Shown: positions 7,059 through 16,529, counted from the stretch's first letter. The stretch: DNA of 38,897 nt from Azoarcus sp. (GCA_020725025.1 DYFV01000050.1:1-38897); one strand, 5' to 3'. The notes: a model not told the origin generated them from the sequence alone. Translations and numbers: made by a program.

Positions 7059-9122
7059 ATGGCACAGTTCGACGCCCTCTTCAAGCCGCTCCAGATCGGC
7101 AAGCTGACCATCCGCAACCGCATCGTCAGTACCGCGCACGCCGAGGTCTACGCGACCGACGGCGGCATGACCACCGAGCGCTACGTCAAGTACTACGAGG
7201 AAAAGGCCAAGGGCGGCATCGGCCTGTGCATCTGCGGCGGCTCCTCGGTGGTCGCGATCGACAGCCCGCAAAGCTGGTGGAGCTCGGTGAACCTGTCCAC
7301 CGACAGGATCATCCCGCATTTCCAGAACCTGGCCGATGCGGTCCACAAGCACGGCGCCAAGATCATGATCCAGATCACCCACATGGGTCGGCGCTCGCGC
7401 TGGGACGGCGAGAACTGGCCGCACCTGGTGTCGCCTTCGGGCATCCGGGAGCCGGTGCATCGCGCCACCTGCAAGACGATCGAGCCGGAGGAGATCCAGC
7501 GCATCATCGGCAACTACGCCCAGGCGGCCCGCCGCGCCAAGGAAGGCGGGCTGGACGGGGTCGAGCTGTCGGCGGTGCACCAGCACCTCATCGACCAGTT
7601 CTGGAGCCCGCGGGTCAACCACCGCACCGACGAGTGGGGCGGCTCCTTCGAGAACCGCATGCGCTTCGGCATGGAAGTGCTGAAGGCGGTGCGCGCCGAG
7701 GTCGGCCGCGACTTCGTGGTCGGCATGCGCATCTGCGGCGACGAGTTCCACCCCGACGGCCTCACCCACGAGGACATGAAGCAGATCGCCAAGTACTACA
7801 GCGACACGGGGATGCTCGACTTCATCGGCGTCATCGGCTCGGGCTGTGATACCCACAACACGCTCGCCAACGTGATCCCGAACATGAGCTATCCGCCGGA
7901 GCCCTTCCTGCACCTGGCCGCCGGGATCAAGGAAGTGGTGTCGGTGCCGGTGATCCATGCGCAGAACATCAAGGACCCGAACCAGGCCCAGCGCATCCTC
8001 GAGGGCGGCTACGTGGACCTCGTCGGCATGACGCGGGCGCACATCGCCGATCCGCACTTCGTGAACAAGATCAAGCTCGGCCAGGTGGACCAGATCCGCC
8101 AGTGCGTCGGCGCCAACTACTGCATCGACCGCCAGTACCAGGGCCTGGACGTGCTGTGCATCCAGAACGCGGCGACCTCCCGCGAGTATCAGGGCCTGCC
8201 GCACATCATCGAGAAGTCCACCGGGCCCAAGCGCAAGGTCGTGGTCGTCGGCGGCGGGCCGGCCGGCATGGAGGCCGCGCGGGTGGCGGCCGAGCGCGGC
8301 CACGACGTGACCCTGTTCGAGAAGAACGATGCCCTCGGCGGGCAGGTCACGATCGCCGCCCGCGCGCCGCAGCGCGACCAGATGGCCGGCATCACGCGCT
8401 GGTTCCAGCTCGAGCTCGCGCGCCTGAAGATCGACCTGCGCCTGGGCGTGGCGGCCGATGCGGCGACGATCATGGACCTCAAGCCCGACATCGTCGTGCT
8501 GGCGGTGGGCGGCCGTCCCTTCCTCGAGCAGAACCCCCACTGGGGCGCTGCCGAAGGGCTGGTCGTGAGCAGCTGGGACGTGCTCGAAGGCAAGGTCGCG
8601 CCGGGCAAGAACGTGCTCGTGTACGACACGATCTGCGAGTTCTCCGGCATGTCGGTGGCCGACTACCTCGCCGACAAGGGCGCCAAGGTCGAGATCGTCA
8701 CCGACGACATCAAGCCCGGCGTGGCCATCGGCGGCACCACCTTCCCGACCTACTACCGCAGCCTGTACCCCAAGGAAGTGATCATGACCGGGGACCTGAT
8801 GCTGGAGAAGGTCTATCGCGAGGGCGACAAGCTCGTGGCGGTGCTCGAGAACGAGTACACCGGCGCCAAGGAGGAGCGCGTGGTCGATCAGGTCGTGGTC
8901 GAGAACGGAATCCGTCCCGACGAGGCCCTGTACTACGAGCTCAAGCCCGGTTCGCGCAACAAGGGGCAGGTGGACATCGAGAAGCTCTTCGCGATCGAGC
9001 CGCAGCCCTGCCTCGCCGAATCCGGCGGCGGCTACCTGCTGTTCCGCATCGGCGACTGTGTCTCCCAGCACAACACCCACGCCGCCATCCTCGACGCCCT
9101 GCGCCTGTGCAAGGACTTCTGA
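7059..9122 (+). CDS. dgcA: Dimethylglycine demethylase subunit DgcA (FMN/Fe-S/FAD oxidoreductase)
   Basis: Catalytic subunit that demethylates dimethylglycine to sarcosine. The 687 residues show the layout of trimethylamine dehydrogenase and 2,4-dienoyl-CoA reductase. An old-yellow-enzyme FMN barrel spans about 5-345 (opening LFKPLQIGKLTIRNR), then a Fe-S loop, then an FAD/dinucleotide-binding half from about 388 (KVVVVGGGPAGMEAARVA). In the Fe-S loop three cysteines are present (Cys349, Cys355, Cys367), but the position expected for the second ligand is Ala352 (CVGANYC instead of CxxCxxC). Shine-Dalgarno GAAGGAG overlaps the preceding stop. Electrons probably pass to DgcB and/or the ETF encoded next. 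Gene order dgcA-dgcB-etf matches Pseudomonas, which supports the assignment. Confidence 0.9.
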   Translation: MAQFDALFKPLQIGKLTIRNRIVSTAHAEVYATDGGMTTERYVKYYEEKAKGGIGLCICGGSSVVAIDSPQSWWSSVNLSTDRIIPHFQNLADAVHKHGAKIMIQITHMGRRSRWDGENWPHLVSPSGIREPVHRATCKTIEPEEIQRIIGNYAQAARRAKEGGLDGVELSAVHQHLIDQFWSPRVNHRTDEWGGSFENRMRFGMEVLKAVRAEVGRDFVVGMRICGDEFHPDGLTHEDMKQIAKYYSDTGMLDFIGVIGSGCDTHNTLANVIPNMSYPPEPFLHLAAGIKEVVSVPVIHAQNIKDPNQAQRILEGGYVDLVGMTRAHIADPHFVNKIKLGQVDQIRQCVGANYCIDRQYQGLDVLCIQNAATSREYQGLPHIIEKSTGPKRKVVVVGGGPAGMEAARVAAERGHDVTLFEKNDALGGQVTIAARAPQRDQMAGITRWFQLELARLKIDLRLGVAADAATIMDLKPDIVVLAVGGRPFLEQNPHWGAAEGLVVSSWDVLEGKVAPGKNVLVYDTICEFSGMSVADYLADKGAKVEIVTDDIKPGVAIGGTTFPTYYRSLYPKEVIMTGDLMLEKVYREGDKLVAVLENEYTGAKEERVVDQVVVENGIRPDEALYYELKPGSRNKGQVDIEKLFAIEPQPCLAESGGGYLLFRIGDCVSQHNTHAAILDALRLCKDF

Positions 9123-9158
9123 GGACCGGGGTGTCCCGGCCGATGCAAGGAGAGACCA

Positions 9159-11105
9159 ATGCTTGACGTAGTGTTGCCCATCCTGATCTTCGCCGCGCTG
9201 GCGCTCGCACTGGCGGGTGCGCTGCGGCGTATCGGGCTGTGGCGCCAGGGCCGCGCCGCGCCGGTGCGGCTGCTGGCCGGCCTCGCGGCCATGCCGCGCC
9301 GCTACCTGGTGGATCTCCACCACGTCGTGGCGCGCGACAAGGTCTTCGCCAACACCCACGTGGCCACCGGCGGCGGCTTCGTCGCGGCGGCGCTGCTGCT
9401 GATCGCGGTGCACGGTTTCGGCCTGGAGAGCCGGGTGCTCGCCTGGGCCCTGCTCGTTGCCTCGGCGGTCATGTTCGCCGGCGCCCTGCGGGTCGCGGCG
9501 CGCCGCAAGAATCCCCCCGCGCGGCTCTCCCGCGGCCCCTGGATGCGCCTGCCCAAGAGCCTCTTCGCCTTCTCGGCGGGCGTGTTCCTGGTGACGCTGC
9601 CCACCGCCGGCGTGCTGCCGGCCGATTTCGGCGGCTGGATGCTCGCCGCCGTCCTGGCAGCCGTGGTGGCATGGGGTCTCGGCGAGATGTTCTTGGGCAT
9701 GACCTGGGGCGGGCCGATGAAGCACGCCTTCGCCGGCGCGCTGCATCTGGCCTTCCATCGCCGGCCCGAGCGCTTCGGCGGCGGCCGCTCGACCGGTCTC
9801 AAGCCGCTCGACCTCGCCGATCCCAAGGCGCCGCTGGGAGTCGGCAAACCGGCCGACTTCACCTGGAACCAGCTCCTCGGCTTCGACGCCTGCGTGCAGT
9901 GCGGCCGCTGCGAGGCGATGTGCCCGGCCTTCGCCGCCGGTCAGCCGCTCAACCCGAAGAAGCTCATCCAGGACATGGTGGTGGGCATGGCGGGCGGCAC
10001 CGATGCGGCCTACGCCGGCTCGCCCTATCCCGGCAAGCCGGTGGGCGAGCACGGGGGCAGCGCCCACAGCCCGATCGTTCTGCGCGAGGGGCGCGCCCTG
10101 GTGGACGCCGAGACGCTGTGGTCGTGCACCACCTGCCGCGCCTGTGTCGAGGAGTGCCCGATGATGATCGAGCACGTGGATGCCATCGTCGACATGCGCC
10201 GCTTCCTCACCATGGAGCACGGCGACACGCCCAACAAGGGCCGGGAGGTGCTGGAGAACCTCGCCACCACCGACAACCCGGGCGGCTTCGATCCCGCCTC
10301 GCGCATGAACTGGGCGGCCGACCTCGACCTGCCGCTCATCGCCAGCCGCGGTTCGGTCGATGTCCTGCTGTGGCTGGGCGACGGCGCCTTCGACATGCGC
10401 AACCAGCGCACCCTGCGCGCCCTGGTGAAGGTGCTGCGCGCCGCCAAGGTGGACTTCGCGGTGCTCGGCAACGAGGAGCTCGATTCCGGCGACGTGGCGC
10501 GCCGCCTCGGCGACGAAGCGACCTTCCAGGCGCTGGCCGCGCGCAACATCGCCACCCTCGCGAAGTACCGCTTCGCGCGCATCGTGACCTGCGACCCCCA
10601 CAGCTTCCACGTGCTGAAGAACGAGTACCCGGCCCTGGGCGGCCGCTACGACGTGAGCCACCACAGCACCTTCATCGCCGGCCTCATGGAGGCGGGACGG
10701 CTCGCGCTGGGCGAATGGACCGGGGGGCGCGTGACCTACCACGACCCGTGCTATCTCGGCCGCTACAACGGCGAGTACGAGGCCCCGCGCAAGGCGCTCA
10801 AGGGCATCGGCATCAAGGTGGTGGAGATGGAGCGGTCGGGCTTCCGTTCCCGCTGCTGCGGCGGGGGCGGCGGCGCCCCGATCACCGACGTGCCGGGCAA
10901 GCGCCGCATCCCCGACATGCGCATGGAAGAGATCAACGCGACCGGCGCGGAGATCGTGGCGGTGGGCTGCCCGCAGTGCACCGCGATGCTCGAAGGCGTC
11001 GTCGGCCAGCGCCCCGAGGTGCTGGACATCGCCGAGCTCGTGGCCGCGCAGCTTGCCGCCGTCCCGCAGCCCGCCGCGCGGCGTGAAGAGGAGGTGACAG
11101 CATGA
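9159..11105 (+). CDS. dgcB: Dimethylglycine catabolism protein DgcB (membrane-anchored Fe-S protein)
   Basis: A 648-residue electron-transfer partner of DgcA. The N-terminal 190 residues carry about four to five hydrophobic helices (starting LDVVLPILIFAALALALAG). Two bacterial ferredoxin-type [4Fe-4S] motifs follow: CVQCGRCEAMCP from Cys245 and CTTCRACVEECP from Cys323. Then come two CCG-type cysteine regions (HDPCYLGR with RCCGGGGG; VGCPQCTAML). This is the layout of membrane heterodisulfide-reductase/GlpC-like subunits that feed electrons to quinone. AAGGAGAG precedes ATG 9159, and the stop overlaps the next start (ATGA). I infer electron flow from DgcA through the Fe-S clusters to the membrane, with the ETF as an intermediate carrier. 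Confidence 0.9.
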   Translation: MLDVVLPILIFAALALALAGALRRIGLWRQGRAAPVRLLAGLAAMPRRYLVDLHHVVARDKVFANTHVATGGGFVAAALLLIAVHGFGLESRVLAWALLVASAVMFAGALRVAARRKNPPARLSRGPWMRLPKSLFAFSAGVFLVTLPTAGVLPADFGGWMLAAVLAAVVAWGLGEMFLGMTWGGPMKHAFAGALHLAFHRRPERFGGGRSTGLKPLDLADPKAPLGVGKPADFTWNQLLGFDACVQCGRCEAMCPAFAAGQPLNPKKLIQDMVVGMAGGTDAAYAGSPYPGKPVGEHGGSAHSPIVLREGRALVDAETLWSCTTCRACVEECPMMIEHVDAIVDMRRFLTMEHGDTPNKGREVLENLATTDNPGGFDPASRMNWAADLDLPLIASRGSVDVLLWLGDGAFDMRNQRTLRALVKVLRAAKVDFAVLGNEELDSGDVARRLGDEATFQALAARNIATLAKYRFARIVTCDPHSFHVLKNEYPALGGRYDVSHHSTFIAGLMEAGRLALGEWTGGRVTYHDPCYLGRYNGEYEAPRKALKGIGIKVVEMERSGFRSRCCGGGGGAPITDVPGKRRIPDMRMEEINATGAEIVAVGCPQCTAMLEGVVGQRPEVLDIAELVAAQLAAVPQPAARREEEVTA

Positions 11106-12352
11106 GCGACATCGTCCGGCGCGATCCGCGCACCGAGTGGATCGCGCGCAACCGGCTGCATCCCGAGCACGACGCGGTCGTGGCCGGGAGTGCGACGCAG
11201 GAGGCGCAGTGGATGGGCCCGAACGGCCTGATGCGGCGCAATCCCCACGCCGTGGGCTTCATCGGTCCCAACGGCATCCGCCGCATCGACCGCAGCGGCG
11301 CCCAGGTGGGCGGCGCGCCGGGCTCCGCGAAGCGTGCGCAGGCGGCGGCGCCCGCCCGCCGCGAGGTGCGCATCGACACGCCGGCCTTCTTCGTCGCCGT
11401 CGTGGCGGACATGCCCGGCGGCCGGCTCTCGGCCCACGACCGGGACGTGCTTGGGCTCGCCCGCCAGCTCGCCGACGCCGACCCTGCCGCGCCGGGCGCC
11501 GTGGTCCTGGTCGGCTTCGGTGCCCAGCGCGACGAGTCCCTGGGCGAGGCCGGAGCCGACCGGGTGCTGACCTTCGCCGAGGCGCGCTTCGAAGGCTACG
11601 CGCCGGAGGCGCGGCTCACCGCCCTGGTCGCCGCCGAACGTGCCTTCGCGCCGCGCCACTGGCTGTTTCCCGACTCCGCCCTGGGCGGGGCGGAGCTCGG
11701 CCGGCGCCTGGCCGCCCGCCTCGATGAGCGGCCCGCGGCGCAGGTGTGGCAGGTCGCCGAGGGTCGCTGCACCGGACGCGGCGCGGCCGGTGCCACGGAC
11801 ATCACCCGCTCGCTGCCGCGCATCGTGCTGGCCCTGCCGGAGTGCGCCGAGCCGGTGAGCGACACCCGCCACGCGGCCGAGCCGATCGCCGTGCCCGACG
11901 CCGTGCCGCGCGCCCTGCGCCGCGTGGAGGACCTCGGCGCGGTGGCGGTCGATCCGTCCGGCGTGGCGCTCGCGGAAGCCGAATTCATCCTTTCGGCGGG
12001 GAACGGTATCCGCGACTGGGAAGGCTTCCACCACGCCGCGCGCGTGCTCGGGGCGACCGAAGGCGCCTCCCGCGTCGCGGTGGACAACGGCCACATGCCG
12101 CGCCATCGCCAGGTCGGCGCCACCGGCACCTGGGTGACGGCGCGCGTCTACATCGCGGTCGGCATCTCGGGCGCCATCCAGCACCTGCAGGGCATCCAGC
12201 AGTGCGACAAGGTCGTGGCGATCAACCTCGATCCCGGCTGCGACATGGTCAAGCGGGCGGACCTGACGGTGATCGGCGATTCGAGCGAGGTGCTCGCGGC
12301 GCTGGTGGAACTGGTCGAGCAAACACGGGGAGAACGACGTGATGCAGCGTGA
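11102..12352 (+). CDS. etfA: Electron transfer flavoprotein alpha subunit (betaine-operon type)
   Basis: FAD-binding subunit of an ETF probably dedicated to dimethylglycine demethylation. Of 416 residues, the C-terminal third has the ETF-alpha FAD signature: GATGTWVTARVYIAVGISGA, then VAINLDPGCDMVKRADLTVIGD. The protein is about 100 residues longer than a housekeeping FixB/EtfA. The extra part is N-terminal and includes the unusual segment NPHAVGFIGPNGIRRIDRSG (around 42-61). It starts in an ATGA overlap with dgcB and overlaps etfB, so translation is probably coupled through all three genes. Similar long EtfA proteins sit at this position in Pseudomonas (recalled). Confidence 0.9.
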   Translation: MSDIVRRDPRTEWIARNRLHPEHDAVVAGSATQEAQWMGPNGLMRRNPHAVGFIGPNGIRRIDRSGAQVGGAPGSAKRAQAAAPARREVRIDTPAFFVAVVADMPGGRLSAHDRDVLGLARQLADADPAAPGAVVLVGFGAQRDESLGEAGADRVLTFAEARFEGYAPEARLTALVAAERAFAPRHWLFPDSALGGAELGRRLAARLDERPAAQVWQVAEGRCTGRGAAGATDITRSLPRIVLALPECAEPVSDTRHAAEPIAVPDAVPRALRRVEDLGAVAVDPSGVALAEAEFILSAGNGIRDWEGFHHAARVLGATEGASRVAVDNGHMPRHRQVGATGTWVTARVYIAVGISGAIQHLQGIQQCDKVVAINLDPGCDMVKRADLTVIGDSSEVLAALVELVEQTRGERRDAA

Positions 12353-13142
12353 GACGGGCCGCAGCGCGCAGCTGGCGGCACTGGTGTCGGTGGGGCGTCA
12401 TCCGGTCACCGGGCGGGCGCGCCGCGCGGAGTACGACGCGCGGGCGGTGGAGATCGGCCTGTCGCTGGCGGCACCCGAGGACATCAGCCTGATCCATGCC
12501 GGCGAATGCACCGGCGAGAGCGAAGAGGCGCTGCGCGGCTACCTGGGCATGGGCATCGCCGCGCTGGATCTTGTGCGCCAGCCGTCCGGCGCGGACGTCG
12601 TGCCGGCGCTGGAGGCGCGGCTGCGCGAGCTGGGTGCGCGCGTCGTGCTGTGCGGCGCGCGCGGCGAGACCGGGGAGGCCTCCGGCATGCTGCCCTTCCT
12701 GCTCGCGGAGCGGCTGGGCTGGTCTCTGGTATGCGGCCTCGCCGAGGTGGAGTCGGTGGACGCCGAGACGATGACGGTGCTGCAGGCGCTGCCGCGCGGC
12801 CAGCGCCGCAGGCTGAAGGTGCGGCTGCCCGCGATCGTCACCGTCGACGCCGCGGCGAAGCCCGCACGCCAGAGCGCCTTCGGCCCGGCCCGGCGCGGCG
12901 AGATCCGGCCACTGACAGGCGAGGTGACACCCGACGCGGCGGCCGAGGCGTGGACCGTGGCGCCGGCGAAGAAGCGGCCCAAGCGGCTCAAGATCGTCAA
13001 GGCCACATCGGCGCGCGACCGCTTCAAGGCGGCAGCGGCCAAGGCCGAGGGCGGCGGCGGTCAGGTGCTGACCGGCGTGTCGCCCCAGGCCGGCGCCGAA
13101 GCCGTGCTGAAACTCCTGCGCGAGGAAGGCGTGCTGCGCTGA
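12342..13142 (+). CDS. etfB: Electron transfer flavoprotein beta subunit
   Basis: Partner of the preceding ETF alpha. The product has 266 residues from ATG 12342; GTG at 12339 directly before it is an equally possible start. GGGGAG lies nine bases upstream and the gene overlaps the end of etfA by 11 bases. Beta-type features are the N-terminal VSVGRHPVTGR, AVEIGLSLA, the GARGETGEASGMLPFLLAERLG segment (nucleotide-site region) and the VRLPAIVTVDAAA strand. The sequence is more divergent than housekeeping EtfB and the tail is Lys/Ala-rich (KKRPKRLK around residue 208). Context makes it the beta subunit of the demethylase ETF. Confidence 0.85.
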   Translation: MQRETGRSAQLAALVSVGRHPVTGRARRAEYDARAVEIGLSLAAPEDISLIHAGECTGESEEALRGYLGMGIAALDLVRQPSGADVVPALEARLRELGARVVLCGARGETGEASGMLPFLLAERLGWSLVCGLAEVESVDAETMTVLQALPRGQRRRLKVRLPAIVTVDAAAKPARQSAFGPARRGEIRPLTGEVTPDAAAEAWTVAPAKKRPKRLKIVKATSARDRFKAAAAKAEGGGGQVLTGVSPQAGAEAVLKLLREEGVLR

Positions 13143-13188
13143 TGCGCGGCGACACGCCTTCTCGGCGCCCACCCTGGAGGATACCGAG

Positions 13189-13410
13189 ATGATGATTGCG
13201 GACCTGGTCGATGGCGAGGACTTCCGGCAGCGCCTCGTCGCCCTCGGCATCGACATCCCCCCTGGTGCCTCGCCGCAGGCCTGCGCCTGCGCGGTACGCG
13301 CGGCGCAGCCGGTGGACGGACTCCCCGAGGTCGTCGCCGGGCTGTGCTGCGACGGTGTGACGCTGCTGCCGGAAGTGCGGCGCGCCGTCGAGTTCATCCT
13401 CGAACCCTGA
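13189..13410 (+). CDS. Small unknown protein at the end of the dgc operon
   Basis: A 73-residue acidic protein not recognised. GGAGGA lies seven bases before ATG 13189, and the gene follows etfB by 46 bases in the same direction, so it is probably translated and co-transcribed. The middle is Cys-rich for its size (QACACAV and GLCCDG, four Cys) and the C-terminus is a likely amphipathic helix (LLPEVRRAVEFIL). No signal peptide or membrane segment. It could be a small accessory to the Fe-S/flavin proteins encoded upstream; this is a guess from position and Cys content. Confidence 0.65.
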   Translation: MMIADLVDGEDFRQRLVALGIDIPPGASPQACACAVRAAQPVDGLPEVVAGLCCDGVTLLPEVRRAVEFILEP

Positions 13411-13450
13411 GGCAACATCCTGCCGGCTGCGTTCGGAGCCGGTTTCGTAG

Positions 13451-13478
13451 CCCGGATTGCGCCTTTGGGCCATCCGGG
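13451..13478. repeat. REP-like 28-bp hairpin, copy 1
   Basis: CCCGGATT at one end and CCATCCGGG at the other form an inverted repeat that extends to AGCCCGGAT/ATCCGGGCT (13449-13480). Two more copies of the same 28-base element lie at 21814 and 21889. It resembles the dispersed 'CCCGGATT...ATCCGGG' palindromes common between genes of high-G+C proteobacteria. Confidence 0.7.
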
Positions 13479-13748
13479 CTGCGTCGCTGCTTATGGCGCG
13501 GCGCCGTCGACCCATCCCCCTCCTGTCCGGGAGTCCCCGCTTCGCTCAGCCGCTCAGCCGGCGCGAAGCAGTGCTTCGCGAAACCCCGGCTTCACCCCCC
13601 TGAAGGGGGAGGGACCTTCCAACAGGCGCTGGAGCGAAACGGAGGCTCCCGGGCCGGGCTGGGGATGGGGGGCGCCACCGCCGCCCCCATTCCGCCTTCG
13701 CTCCTCATCCGCGCCACGAAGCCCCCATTTCCCGTACCGACCCATCCC

Positions 13749-13812
13749 CCCGCGTTTTGAGCAAGTGCGTGACGGATACAGGCAATTCCACATTTTCCGA
13801 TGTTCCTAAGAT
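13749..13812 (+). promoter_or_regulatory. Possible glyA promoter with weak direct-repeat operator
   Basis: TGACGG at 13770-13775 is followed by N8 and AA (13784-13785); exactly 21 bp upstream, the corresponding AA is also present (13763-13764), although the hexamer there (CCCGCG) does not match. TAAGAT at 13807-13812 is a fair -10, 21 bases after the AA, the same geometry as upstream of gbcA and the regulator. This would place the glyA-to-pyc genes in the same regulon (inference). Confidence 0.35.
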
Positions 13813-13864
13813 TTGCCTCGTAAGGCCGCCGTTTGCCGCGCCATTTCACGAGGAGACACGCTAC

Positions 13865-15127
13865 ATGTTCGCTATGACCGACCGCATCGCAGGATTCGAC
13901 GACGAGCTCAAGGCCGCGATGGACGCAGAGCTCGCCCGCCAGGAAGCGCACATCGAGCTCATCGCATCGGAGAATTACACCAGCCCCCGTGTGCTCGAGG
14001 CCCAGGGCAGCGTGCTGACCAACAAGTACGCCGAAGGCTATCCCGGCAAGCGCTACTACGGCGGCTGCGAGCACGTGGACGTGGTCGAGCGCCTGGCGAT
14101 CGAGCGGGCGAAGGAGCTCTTCGGCGCCGACTACGCCAACGTCCAGCCGCACTCCGGCTCCCAGGCCAACGCCGCGGTCTACATGGCGCTCCTGGAGCCC
14201 CACGACACCGTGCTGGGGATGAGCCTCGCCCACGGCGGCCACCTCACCCACGGCGCCAAGGTCAACTTCTCCGGCAAGACCTACAACGCGGTGCAGTACG
14301 GCCTCGACGAGGCGACCGGCGAGATCGACTACGCCCAGGTCGAGGCGCTCGCCCGCGAGCACAAGCCCAAGATGATCGTGGCCGGCTTCTCGGCCTACTC
14401 CCGCGTGGTGGACTGGAAGCGCTTCCGCGAGATCGCCGATCTTGTCGGCGCGAAGCTCTTCGTCGACATGGCCCACGTGGCGGGCCTGGTCGCCGCCGGC
14501 CTCTATCCCAACCCGCTGCCCTACGCCGATGTGGTCACCACCACCACCCACAAGACCCTGCGCGGCCCGCGCGGCGGCCTGATCCTGGCGCGCGCCAACC
14601 CGGATCTCGAGAAGAAGCTCAACGCCATCGTCTTCCCCGGCATCCAGGGCGGCCCGCTGATGCACGTGATCGCCGCCAAGGCGGTCGCGCTCAAGGAGGC
14701 GCTGCAGCCCGAGTTCCGCGCGTATCAGGAGCAGGTGCTGAAGAACGCCCGTGCCATGGCCGGCGCCTTCATGGAGCGCGGCTACAAGATCGTCTCGGGC
14801 GGCACCGACGACCACCTGTTCCTGGTGGACCTGGTGGACAAGGGCCTCACCGGCAAGGCTGCCGACGCGGCCCTCGGCGCGGCCCACATCACGGTGAACA
14901 AGAACGCGGTGCCCAACGACCCGCAGTCGCCCTTCGTGACCAGCGGCATCCGCATCGGCACGCCGGCGATCACCACCCGCGGTCTCAAGGAAGCCGAGGC
15001 CCGCGAGCTGACCGGCTGGATCTGCGACGTGCTCGACAACATCGAGGACGAGTCGGTGATCGCCGCGGTGCGCGAGAAGGTGGGGGCGATGTGCGCGCGC
15101 TTCCCGGTCTATCCCGCCTCGCGCTGA
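13865..15127 (+). CDS. glyA: Serine hydroxymethyltransferase GlyA
   Basis: PLP enzyme that interconverts glycine + 5,10-methylene-THF and serine + THF. Here it probably runs towards serine, using the glycine and the methylene-THF made by sarcosine oxidase. It has 420 residues, full length, with the PLP lysine at residue 230 in [41 protein letters not shown] and the SGSQAN region are intact. Start ATG 13865 has GAGGAGA eight bases upstream; an ATG three codons later is a less likely start. It heads glyA-sdaA-soxBDAG and is probably a pathway-dedicated copy and not the housekeeping one, as in Pseudomonas, where a glyA lies in the sox operon. Confidence 0.97.
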   Translation: MFAMTDRIAGFDDELKAAMDAELARQEAHIELIASENYTSPRVLEAQGSVLTNKYAEGYPGKRYYGGCEHVDVVERLAIERAKELFGADYANVQPHSGSQANAAVYMALLEPHDTVLGMSLAHGGHLTHGAKVNFSGKTYNAVQYGLDEATGEIDYAQVEALAREHKPKMIVAGFSAYSRVVDWKRFREIADLVGAKLFVDMAHVAGLVAAGLYPNPLPYADVVTTTTHKTLRGPRGGLILARANPDLEKKLNAIVFPGIQGGPLMHVIAAKAVALKEALQPEFRAYQEQVLKNARAMAGAFMERGYKIVSGGTDDHLFLVDLVDKGLTGKAADAALGAAHITVNKNAVPNDPQSPFVTSGIRIGTPAITTRGLKEAEARELTGWICDVLDNIEDESVIAAVREKVGAMCARFPVYPASR

Positions 15128-15149
15128 TTACGACACCCAGGGGCATGTG

Positions 15150-16529
15150 ATGGCAATCAGCGCATTCGAGATGTTCAAGGTCGGGATCGGCCCGTCGAGC
15201 TCGCACACGGTCGGGCCGATGCGCGCCGCCCTGACCTTCGTCACCCGGCTCTCCGACGAGGGCGTGCTGGGCCGCGTGCGGCGCGTACGCGCCCAGCTCT
15301 ACGGCTCGCTCGGCGCCACCGGCAAGGGCCACGGCACCGACAAGGCGGTGCTGCTCGGCCTCGAGGGCGAGGCGCCCGACCTGATCGATCCGGACTGCGT
15401 CGAGGAGCGCCTGGCGCGCATCCGCGAGGCCAGGGCGCTGACGCTGCCGGGCGGGCACCGGGTTCCGTACAACGAGAAGGAGGACCTGGTCTTCCTGCGC
15501 CGGCAGAGCCTGCCCTTCCACGCCAACGGCATGCGCCTGACGGCCTGGGGCGAGGGCGAGGAAGAGCTGGCGAGCCGGGTGTATTACTCGGTGGGCGGCG
15601 GCTTCGTGGTGAACGAGGAGGCCGCGGGCGCCGATCGCATCGTGGCCGACGAGACGCCCCTGCCGCATCCCTTCGGCAACGCCGACGAGCTGCTCACCCG
15701 CTGCGCGAGCACCGGGCTGTCGATCAGCCAGCTGATGCTGGAGAACGAGAAGGCCTGGCGCAGCGAGGCCGAGACGCGCAACGGGCTCTTGCGCATCTGG
15801 CAGGTGATGCAGGCGTGCGTGCGGCGCGGCTGCGAGGTCGAGGGGGTGCTGCCGGGGGGCATGAAGGTGCGCCGGCGCGCGGCCGAGCTCTACCGCAAGC
15901 TCTCGGCGGCGCCCGAGGCGTCGCTGCGCGACCCGCTCACCACCCTGGACTGGGTGAACCTCTACGCGCTGGCGGTGAACGAGGAGAACGCGGCCGGCGG
16001 TCGCATCGTCACTGCGCCCACCAACGGCGCGGCCGGGATCATCCCGGCGGTGCTGCACTACTACTACCGCTTCATCCCCGGGGCGAGCGAGGACGGCGTG
16101 GTGCGCTTCCTGCTCACGGCGGCCGCCATCGGCATCCTGTTCAAGCAGAACGCCTCGATCTCGGGGGCCGAGGTCGGCTGCCAGGGCGAGGTGGGGGTGG
16201 CCTGCTCGATGGCCGCCGGGGCGCTGGCCGAGGTGCTCGGCGGCACGCCGGAGCAGGTGGAGAACGCCGCCGAGATCGGGATGGAGCACAACCTTGGGCT
16301 CACCTGCGATCCGGTGGGCGGGCTGGTGCAGGTGCCGTGCATCGAGCGCAACGCGATGGGCGCGATCAAGGCGATCAACGCCGCGCGCATGGCGCTGCGC
16401 GGCGACGGCAAGCACTTCGTGTCCCTCGACAAGGTGATCAAGACCATGCGCGACACCGGGCGGGACATGAAGGACAAGTACAAGGAAACCTCCCGCGGCG
16501 GGCTGGCCGTGAACGTCATCGAATGCTGA
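15150..16529 (+). CDS. sdaA: L-serine dehydratase (iron-sulfur, single chain)
   Basis: Deaminates L-serine to pyruvate and ammonia, draining the serine made by GlyA. It has 459 residues from ATG 15150 (AGGGG upstream; a GTG lies directly before). The N-terminal beta domain opens [20 protein letters not shown]. The C-terminal alpha domain holds the three [4Fe-4S] cysteines at 344, 386 and 397, spaced as in characterised one-chain bacterial enzymes. [18 protein letters not shown] and [16 protein letters not shown] are also typical. It lies 22 bases after glyA and is followed by soxB at 18 bases, so all are probably one transcript. Confidence 0.96.
   Translation: MAISAFEMFKVGIGPSSSHTVGPMRAALTFVTRLSDEGVLGRVRRVRAQLYGSLGATGKGHGTDKAVLLGLEGEAPDLIDPDCVEERLARIREARALTLPGGHRVPYNEKEDLVFLRRQSLPFHANGMRLTAWGEGEEELASRVYYSVGGGFVVNEEAAGADRIVADETPLPHPFGNADELLTRCASTGLSISQLMLENEKAWRSEAETRNGLLRIWQVMQACVRRGCEVEGVLPGGMKVRRRAAELYRKLSAAPEASLRDPLTTLDWVNLYALAVNEENAAGGRIVTAPTNGAAGIIPAVLHYYYRFIPGASEDGVVRFLLTAAAIGILFKQNASISGAEVGCQGEVGVACSMAAGALAEVLGGTPEQVENAAEIGMEHNLGLTCDPVGGLVQVPCIERNAMGAIKAINAARMALRGDGKHFVSLDKVIKTMRDTGRDMKDKYKETSRGGLAVNVIEC

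Larger units (their letters stand above)
13411..13864. other. Repeat-rich intergenic region between the dgc operon and glyA
   Basis: About 450 bases with no convincing gene. It holds a REP-like hairpin (13451-13478), a 19-base palindrome CGCGAAGCA-G-TGCTTCGCG (13562-13580), a CCCCC/GGGGG hairpin near 13600, and then the glyA promoter candidate (13749-13812). Open frames across it read as low-complexity Pro/Ser/Ala sequence and change strand freely, as expected for dispersed repeats. No T-rich terminator was found. Confidence 0.6.

Noticed and set aside
7050..10742. Very long minus-strand open frame (over 1200 codons) opposite dgcA and dgcB
   Set aside because: It is a mirror of high-G+C coding on the plus strand: rich in His/Arg/Ala/Gly, no domain, no ribosome-binding site, and it crosses two real gene boundaries. 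The same applies to long minus-strand frames opposite soxA and pyc.
13495..13760. Short open frames in the dgc-glyA gap
   Set aside because: They are Pro/Ser/Ala-rich, overlap on both strands and coincide with palindromic repeats; no ribosome-binding sites or family resemblance.
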